Assembly (NCBI GenBank): GCA_026786065.1
Contig: JAJAYS010000212.1
Coordinates: 1 to 22,059, forward strand
Length of the DNA: 22,059 nt
Source of the DNA: Polaromonas sp.
GTDB taxonomy: Bacteria > Pseudomonadota > Gammaproteobacteria > Burkholderiales > Burkholderiaceae_C
Direction of reading: 5' to 3'
The notes beneath the pieces are model-generated. The model was given only the letters and a program-made list of their open reading frames with translations, had not been told where the DNA came from and ran no database searches. Position 1 is the first letter of the stretch. Each line of letters starts with the position of its first letter. Below are positions 16,238 to 22,059 of this stretch, in pieces. Both the position numbers and the translations under genes were made by a program.

Positions 16238-16492
16238 CTAGTGCGAGCGCTGCGAAGGCCCGGGTCCGCGACCCTGGATATGGCGGAAGGTGATGCGGCC
16301 CTTGCTCAGGTCGTAAGGCGACAGCTCCAGCGACACCTGGTCGCCGGCGAGGATACGGATGTGGTTCTTGCGCATCTTGCCGGACGTGTAGGCGATCAGC
16401 TTATGGCCGTTGTCCAGCAGCACGCGAAACCGCGAATCGGGCAGAACCTCTTCGACCAGGCCATGCATTTCAATCAACTCTTCTTTCGCCAT
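16238..16492 (-). CDS. infA: Translation initiation factor IF-1, second paralogue
   Basis: An 84-residue S1-fold protein that binds the 30S ribosomal A site during initiation. The family core is clear: [41 protein letters not shown] and [11 protein letters not shown]. It is longer than the standard 72-residue IF-1, with an extra [11 protein letters not shown] tail. This form is usual for the extra infA of Burkholderiales found outside the ribosomal protein operon. AAGGAG precedes the ATG by about 9 bases. It stands alone, upstream of and divergent from ureA. Confidence 0.93.
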   Translation of the reverse strand: MAKEELIEMHGLVEEVLPDSRFRVLLDNGHKLIAYTSGKMRKNHIRILAGDQVSLELSPYDLSKGRITFRHIQGRGPGPSQRSH

Positions 16493-16536
16493 CTACAAAC
16501 TCCTTGCAATTTCAAAATCAAATTTCCAGGCCATCC

Positions 16537-16594
16537 GCTTTGCCGCCACACCGGCCTCGCTATGTGCTTTGCCGCCACACCGGCCTCGCTATGT
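16537..16594. repeat. 29-base tandem duplication upstream of infA
   Basis: Two identical, adjacent 29-base copies (16537-16565 and 16566-16594), each starting GCTTTGCCGCC and ending TCGCTATGT. They lie 45-102 bases upstream of the infA start, in its leader or promoter region. Perfect identity implies a recent duplication. Confidence 0.9.
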
Positions 16595-16920
16595 TTCTGC
16601 CCTGCTTGAACGCGGGCGGCCGCACGGCGCAGGCACTCCAGGGCTACAGGGGGGAAGCGTCTGGCAGCGACGAGCTGGTGCCGGGGCCCGCTCCTGCGGC
16701 GCGCTGCTTTTTAGTACTGTGCCTACAGGCCGCAAGCGGCCGGCGGCTTGGGGGTGCTTGCGGTGCGTAGGCAAGCCGAGGGCAACCCATCATTCTAACG
16801 GTTACGGGCTTTGCGCGTCGGCTGATTTGGAATGGGCCGGTTCCGCCGTGGAGCCGAACAAGGCCTGTAGCTCGGCGAGGCATGCGGCAGATCGAGGGGC
16901 GGCAGCGTGCTGAATTCCTG

Positions 16921-16936
16921 TGGCACCATGCTTGCT
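16921..16936 (+). promoter_or_regulatory. Sigma-54 (RpoN) promoter for the urease operon
   Basis: TGGCAC (16921-16926), five bases, TTGCT (16932-16936) matches the sigma-54 -24/-12 consensus TGGCAC-N5-TTGCW at every fixed position. The -24 GG is at 16922-16923 and the -12 GC at 16934-16935, the correct 10-base separation. Transcription would start near 16947, leaving a leader of about 38 bases before ureA. Sigma-54 promoters need an enhancer-binding activator; NtrC is the likely one for urease. Confidence 0.8.
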
Positions 16937-16984
16937 TAAAAAGTTCTCCCGGTTTTTTCGTCCACTTTCCCAATCGCAGACGCC

Positions 16985-17287
16985 ATGGAACTGACACCCC
17001 GAGAAAAAGACAAGCTGCTGATCTTTACGGCGGCGTTACTGGCCGAGCGCAGACGGGCGCGCGGCCTGAAGCTCAATTACCCCGAGGCAATCGCACTGAT
17101 CAGCGCGGCTGTGATGGAAGGGGCGCGCGACGGCCAGACCGTAGCCGAACTGATGAGCACCGGCCGCAGTGTGCTGGGCCGCGCCGACGTGATGGACGGC
17201 ATCGCCGAGATGATTGCCGACATTCAGGTCGAGGCGACCTTCCCGGACGGCACCAAGCTGGTCACGGTGCACCAACCCATCGCCTGA
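16985..17287 (+). CDS. ureA: Urease gamma subunit UreA
   Basis: A 100-residue structural subunit of urease (urea amidohydrolase), the first gene of ureABCEFG. It starts [23 protein letters not shown] and contains [25 protein letters not shown] and the C-terminal [18 protein letters not shown], all family hallmarks; length is standard. It lies about 38 bases after the expected start of a sigma-54 transcript. The ribosome binding site is weak. Confidence 0.97.
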   Translation: MELTPREKDKLLIFTAALLAERRRARGLKLNYPEAIALISAAVMEGARDGQTVAELMSTGRSVLGRADVMDGIAEMIADIQVEATFPDGTKLVTVHQPIA

Positions 17288-17322
17288 CGCGCCAAAATCC
17301 ACCACCCGAACCAGGAGCCCCG

Positions 17323-17660
17323 ATGACCCCCGGCGAATTGCTGATCGAAGACGGATTCCTGACGCTCAATGATGGCCGACGAACCCTGGAGCTGGTTGTC
17401 GTCAACCGCGCAAACCGGCCTGTGCAGGTCGGCTCGCACTACCACTTTGCTGAAACCAACGCGGCCCTCGGCTTTGACCGGGATGCAGCGCGCGGCATGC
17501 GGCTGAATATCGCCTCGGGCATGGCGGTGCGCTTCGAGCCGGGCCAGCAGCGCACGGTGGAGCTGGTCGATTTTTCTGGCGACAGGCAGGTCTATGGGTT
17601 TCGCGGCCTGGTCAACGGCGCGCTGGATCCGGCGCTGCCGGGCACCATGGAAGCCGCGTA

Positions 17661-17661
<1 letters not shown>
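17323..17661 (+). CDS. ureB: Urease beta subunit UreB
   Basis: A 112-residue structural subunit with [23 protein letters not shown] and [13 protein letters not shown]. The last ten or so residues after VNGAL are an extension beyond the usual 101-106 residues. ATG at 17323 follows AGGAG by 6 bases; longer in-frame extensions upstream run through ureA and are not real. The TAA stop shares its final A with the ATG of ureC, so beta and alpha subunits are translationally coupled. Confidence 0.96.
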
Positions 17662-19438
<1,777 letters not shown>

Positions 19439-19439
<1 letters not shown>

Positions 19440-19483
19440 TGACCCAAGCACCCAACCACCCGACCAACCGACCAACCAATTAA
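19439..19483 (+). other. ureC-ureE spacer with a possible 14-codon peptide
   Basis: The 55-base spacer is low-complexity, built on ACC and AACC words. An ATG overlapping the ureC stop (TGATG) opens a 14-codon frame, MTQAPNHPTNRPTN, ending in TAA 11 bases before ureE. Such overlaps allow coupled re-initiation, and ureE itself has no good ribosome binding site. It could equally be a degraded spacer. Confidence 0.3.
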
Positions 19484-19494
19484 CCGGATAACCG

Positions 19495-20172
19495 ATGCTT
19501 GAAATTTCCAAACTGCTTGCTCAAGGGGCGGGCTTGGCGCCGGTGCTGCTCAAACGCGCGTCCAGCCTCGAACTCGACTGGGACCTGCGCCAGAAAAGCC
19601 GGTTTGAGGCCAGCGACTCGCAAGGCCGCCAGCTCGGCATCTTTTTGCCACGCGGCACGCTGCTGCGCGGCGGCGATGTGCTGGTGGCCGAAGACGGCTC
19701 GATGGTCAAAGTGATCGCCGCCGCGCAGCCGGTGTTGCGCATCACGCCCTGCCCGACACACGGCACGCCTTTTGACCTGACGCGCGCGGCATACCACCTC
19801 GGCAACCGGCATGTCGCCATCGAACTCAAGCCCGATCACCTGAAGATAGCCCCCGACCACGTACTCGCCGACATGCTGTCTGCCATGCACTTGGTCGTCA
19901 AAGAGGTCAGCGAAGCCTTTGAGCCCGAGGGTGGGGCCTACGGCACGCACGGCGCTGGCGGCCAAGTCCACGCGCACGCTCACACCAAGCTGCAAACCCA
20001 AGTGCAAGAGAACGCACCGGCCCACGCAGTGCCTGCGCAGCCTGACCCGCCCAGGGGCGCAGCGCCTCACGTCCACGGGCCTGGATGCTCGCACGGCCAC
20101 GCGCACGCCGCCAGCGAGGCGAAGCAACCAGCCACGATCCAGATCCACCGCACCCGGCCGGCTCCGGGCTGA
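19495..20172 (+). CDS. ureE: UreE, nickel-binding urease metallochaperone
   Basis: A 225-residue cytoplasmic chaperone that hands nickel to UreG. The peptide-binding domain (about 1-75) includes [16 protein letters not shown]; the metal-binding domain contains [14 protein letters not shown] and a DHVLADML helix. The C-terminal tail from about 150 has eleven histidines (for example VHAHAHT and SHGHAHA), a storage-type nickel tail as in Klebsiella UreE but interrupted by proline/alanine-rich stretches. Its start has no clear ribosome binding site, and it is separated from ureC by a repetitive spacer. Confidence 0.95.
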   Translation: MLEISKLLAQGAGLAPVLLKRASSLELDWDLRQKSRFEASDSQGRQLGIFLPRGTLLRGGDVLVAEDGSMVKVIAAAQPVLRITPCPTHGTPFDLTRAAYHLGNRHVAIELKPDHLKIAPDHVLADMLSAMHLVVKEVSEAFEPEGGAYGTHGAGGQVHAHAHTKLQTQVQENAPAHAVPAQPDPPRGAAPHVHGPGCSHGHAHAASEAKQPATIQIHRTRPAPG

Positions 20173-20179
20173 ACACCGC

Positions 20180-20899
20180 ATGCGGCCCCCTGCCCCCGTC
20201 CCTGCTCCTGCGCTGGCGGCGCTCGCGCCAGCCAGTTTGCTGCAACTGATCTGGCTCGCCTCACCAGCCCTTCCCGTGGGCGGTTTTTCTTACTCAGAAG
20301 GGATTGAAAGCCTTATGGAAAGGGCGCAACCAGCTACAGAAAGCATAGCGTCTGACTGGCTGGTAGATCAGCTTCATCTCGGGCTGGCGCGGAGTGACCT
20401 GGCCGTGCTCGGCCCCGCCATCGAAGCTTGGCGCGCCGACGACATGCTGCGAATTCGGGTGCTGAACGACTGGGTTTTGCAGACCCGCGAGACCAGCGAG
20501 ATGCGCGCGCAGGCCGAGCAAATGGGCCGCTCGCTGCTCGAATGGCTGCGCAACCACGATGGCCTGGATCCGCAGCAGATCGAGGCCTGCGCCGCGCTGC
20601 CGCCGACCTATCCGGTTGCCTTTGCGCTGGCGGTGTCACCGCTAGGGGCTGGCCTGCGCGACTTCCTGCTGGCCTACGCCTTCGGCTGGGCCGAAAACAT
20701 GGTGCAGGCCGCGATGAAGGCGGCGCCTTTCGGCCAGCGGGTCGGCCAGCGCATGCTGGCGCGGCTCAGCGCCGACATTCCGAGCGCAGTCGAAAGCGCG
20801 CTGCAAACCGGCGACGCTGACCGGCAGGCCTTCACCCCGATGCTGGCGATCCTGTCGTCGCATCATGAAACCCAATATTCGAGGTTGTTTCGATCATGA
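20180..20899 (+). CDS. ureF: UreF, urease accessory protein
   Basis: A 239-residue protein linking UreD-bound urease with UreG. Family features are [16 protein letters not shown] (26-41), [22 protein letters not shown] and [16 protein letters not shown] at 20180 is 7 bases after the ureE stop; longer in-frame extensions run into ureE. The first 15 residues are proline/alanine-rich and unconserved. Residues 41-57, just after the conserved SEG, are encoded by DNA resembling the dispersed repeat of this window. The TGA overlaps the ureG start by 4 bases. Confidence 0.95.
   Translation: MRPPAPVPAPALAALAPASLLQLIWLASPALPVGGFSYSEGIESLMERAQPATESIASDWLVDQLHLGLARSDLAVLGPAIEAWRADDMLRIRVLNDWVLQTRETSEMRAQAEQMGRSLLEWLRNHDGLDPQQIEACAALPPTYPVAFALAVSPLGAGLRDFLLAYAFGWAENMVQAAMKAAPFGQRVGQRMLARLSADIPSAVESALQTGDADRQAFTPMLAILSSHHETQYSRLFRS
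20302..20349 (+). repeat. Decayed match to the dispersed repeat within ureF
   Basis: GATTGAAAGCC, six bases, AAAGGGCG, five bases, AGCTAC, seven bases, ATAGC. The block order and spacing equal those of the intergenic copies (closest in layout to copy 2), with 24 of 30 block positions matching the consensus. The stretch is AT-richer than the gene around it. No length change in UreF is evident against known family members, which argues for caution. Confidence 0.5.
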
Positions 20900-21552
20900 G
20901 TCTTCACCACATCGCCCATCGCAGCAAAAAGCTGCCCCCGTTGCGCGTCGGCATAGGCGGGCCGGTCGGCTCCGGGAAAACCACCCTGCTCGAAATGCTC
21001 TGCAAGGCGATGAAGGCGCGCTGGGACATCGTCGCCATCACCAACGACATTTACACCAAGGAAGACCAGCGCATTCTGACGTTCAGCGGCGCCTTGGCCG
21101 CCGAACGCATCATGGGGGTTGAGACCGGCGGCTGCCCGCACACCGCGATCCGCGAAGACGCCTCGATCAACCTCGACGCCATCGACCGCATGCTCGAAGA
21201 TTTCCCGGATGCCGACATCGTGTTCATCGAATCTGGCGGCGACAACCTGGCCGCGACTTTCAGCCCGGAACTGAGCGATCTGACGATCTACGTAATCGAC
21301 GTGGCAGCCGGCGAAAAAATCCCGCGCAAAGGCGGGCCGGGCATCACCAAGAGCGATTTGTTCGTCATCAACAAGACCGACCTCGCGCCGTATGTGGGCG
21401 CCGACCTGGCGGTGATGCGGCGCGACACCGAGCGCATGCGCAGCACACCCGCCGGCCTGAAGCCCTTCGTGATGACCAACCTGAAGACACTGGACGGCCT
21501 GGCCGACGTGGTTGACTTTATCGAGCGCAAAGGCATGCTGACCCTGGCGTGA
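20896..21552 (+). CDS. ureG: UreG, urease maturation GTPase
   Basis: A 218-residue SIMIBI-class GTPase that delivers nickel to urease with UreD, UreF and UreE. P-loop GPVGSGKT (22-29), nickel-binding CPH (80-82), ESGGDNL (112-118) and the guanine-specificity motif NKTD (159-162) are all present. Length is slightly above the usual 205. It overlaps ureF by 4 bases and is the last gene of the cluster. Confidence 0.97.
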   Translation: MSLHHIAHRSKKLPPLRVGIGGPVGSGKTTLLEMLCKAMKARWDIVAITNDIYTKEDQRILTFSGALAAERIMGVETGGCPHTAIREDASINLDAIDRMLEDFPDADIVFIESGGDNLAATFSPELSDLTIYVIDVAAGEKIPRKGGPGITKSDLFVINKTDLAPYVGADLAVMRRDTERMRSTPAGLKPFVMTNLKTLDGLADVVDFIERKGMLTLA

Positions 21553-21606
21553 TGGCCAGCCCCGGCGCAAAGCCAGGCCGCTTTCAGAGGTTAAACTTTC
21601 CGGCTC

Positions 21607-21693
21607 GGAAGCGTGGCAGAGCGGTTGAATGCAGCAGTCTTGAAAACTGCCGAGGATGTGAGTCCTCCGTGAGTTCGAATCTCACCGCTTCCG
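21607..21693 (+). tRNA. tRNA-Ser (anticodon UGA)
   Basis: An 87-base class II tRNA. The acceptor arms GGAAGCG (21607-21613) and CGCTTCC (21686-21692) pair fully, with discriminator G at 21693. The anticodon stem GCAGT/ACTGC encloses CTTGAAA with anticodon TGA at 21641-21643. A long variable arm (CGAGGATGTGAGTCCTC) and a GTGAG-TTCGAAT-CTCAC T arm are typical of serine tRNAs. The 3' CCA is not fully encoded (CCG follows the discriminator). Confidence 0.97.
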
Positions 21694-21705
21694 CCGATTT
21701 CAGAT

Positions 21706-21769
21706 CACCGTCGTTGCATCAAGCTGACGGTGCATCAGGCAGTTCACCGATGCACGCGAAACTGCATCG
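21706..21769. other. Two hairpins after tRNA-Ser
   Basis: CACCGTC (21706-21712) pairs with GACGGTG (21726-21732), and CGATGCA (21748-21754) pairs with TGCATCG (21763-21769). Neither has a T run on the + strand. They may help end or process the tRNA transcript, or act between it and the convergent gene. Confidence 0.35.
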
Positions 21770-21805
21770 CTCCCACCAAGAGAACTCCCCCTCAATCCGG
21801 CTTGG

Positions 21806-22033
21806 TCAGCGGCCGTCGGCGTTGCGGCTTTGCTGCTGCAATTGGCGCTTGCGTTTGGCCTTGTTGCTGGACGGCGGCTCGGGCGGGCGTTCGCGCAGCA
21901 ACTGAGCCTGACGCGCTGCGGCAAGTGCGGCTTCGCGCCGGCGTTTCTTGCCGCGAGAGTGCATGAAGGCGCGGCCTATGCCGAAGCTGACGGCGCTGCT
22001 GACAAACAGAAGAATAATGTGGGAGTTTTCCAT
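21806..22033 (-). CDS. Small membrane-anchored basic protein, hypothetical
   Basis: A 75-residue protein. An N-terminal membrane segment (about 5-23, IILLFVSSAVSFGIGRAF) is followed by a strongly basic, alanine/arginine-rich tail (SRGKKRRREA, later KAKRKRQLQQQ), which by the positive-inside rule should face the cytoplasm and could be helical. No known family could be named. The ribosome binding site is weak. It converges on tRNA-Ser. Confidence 0.65.
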   Translation of the reverse strand: MENSHIILLFVSSAVSFGIGRAFMHSRGKKRRREAALAAARQAQLLRERPPEPPSSNKAKRKRQLQQQSRNADGR

Positions 22034-22059
22034 GCTTGGTCGGGCGCTCAGGGCAAAAA

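Larger units (their letters stand above)
16493..16984. other. 492-base region between infA and ureA
   Basis: Divergent intergenic region. From left to right it holds the infA ribosome binding site, a 29-base tandem duplication, a GGCCGC-AA-GCGGCC hairpin (about 16729-16742) and a sigma-54 promoter ahead of ureA. Open frames here are short, overlap the duplication and show no family resemblance. I looked for paired NtrC half-sites (GCACC/GGTGC) and found only single or directly repeated GGTGC-like words. Confidence 0.6.

Noticed and set aside
16537..16594. The two direct repeats as a CRISPR remnant.
   Set aside because: The copies are immediately adjacent with no spacer and there are no cas genes.
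16600..16860. NtrC enhancer sites upstream of the sigma-54 promoter.
   Set aside because: Only isolated or directly repeated GGTGC words were found, not the inverted pair expected; a site may lie further upstream.
21641..21643. tRNA-Ser as an amber suppressor for the broken phoD.
   Set aside because: The anticodon is UGA, reading UCA-type serine codons, not UAG.

Overview
The window is high-GC DNA of Burkholderiales type. Best guess is Comamonadaceae (Polaromonas/Rhodoferax/Variovorax-like), judged from protein sequence style, the paired cyanophycin synthetases, the second IF-1 gene and dispersed AT-rich repeats typical of that family. No prophage, insertion sequence or CRISPR array was seen. 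The theme at both ends is nitrogen storage and urea use.

Region 1 (1-5905, + strand): two overlapping cyanophycin synthetase paralogues, cphA' (95-2338) and cphA (2335-4944), followed by the urease accessory gene ureD (5075-5905). The two synthetases have decayed in complementary ways. CphA' keeps an HxxEH motif in its N domain but has lost the Mur-ligase P-loop lysine, the C-terminal Mur domain and a conserved ATP-grasp loop. CphA keeps both ligase sites but has lost the HxxEH motif.

Region 2 (5906-16984): about 11 kb of unrelated genes. On the + strand these are a secreted hypothetical protein, a zinc alcohol dehydrogenase, an endonuclease/exonuclease/phosphatase-family protein, a secreted EF-hand protein and a large nuclease-helicase fusion (PD-(D/E)XK plus a DinG/XPD-type Fe-S helicase, TTG start). 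On the - strand they are a Tat-exported PhoD-type phosphatase broken by an in-frame amber codon, a 24-residue membrane microprotein with its own ribosome binding site and terminator, an L,D-transpeptidase, a small secreted protein and a second IF-1 gene.

Region 3 (16921-21552, + strand): a sequence matching the sigma-54 promoter consensus exactly, then ureA-ureB-ureC-ureE-ureF-ureG. The operon is compact (1- and 4-base overlaps) except for a repetitive spacer between ureC and ureE. ureC carries an extra in-frame segment of about 20 codons that looks like a captured intergenic repeat. ureD is the only standard accessory gene missing from this cluster; it lies 11 kb upstream beside cphA.

Region 4 (21553-22059): a tRNA-Ser(UGA) gene and a small membrane-anchored basic protein on the - strand.

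A dispersed two-dyad repeat of 48-49 bases occurs three times between genes, and a recognisable decayed match lies inside ureF. Together the genes suggest nitrogen-status control of urease linked to storage of arginine-rich cyanophycin. No cyanophycin-degrading enzyme (cphB) is present in the window.
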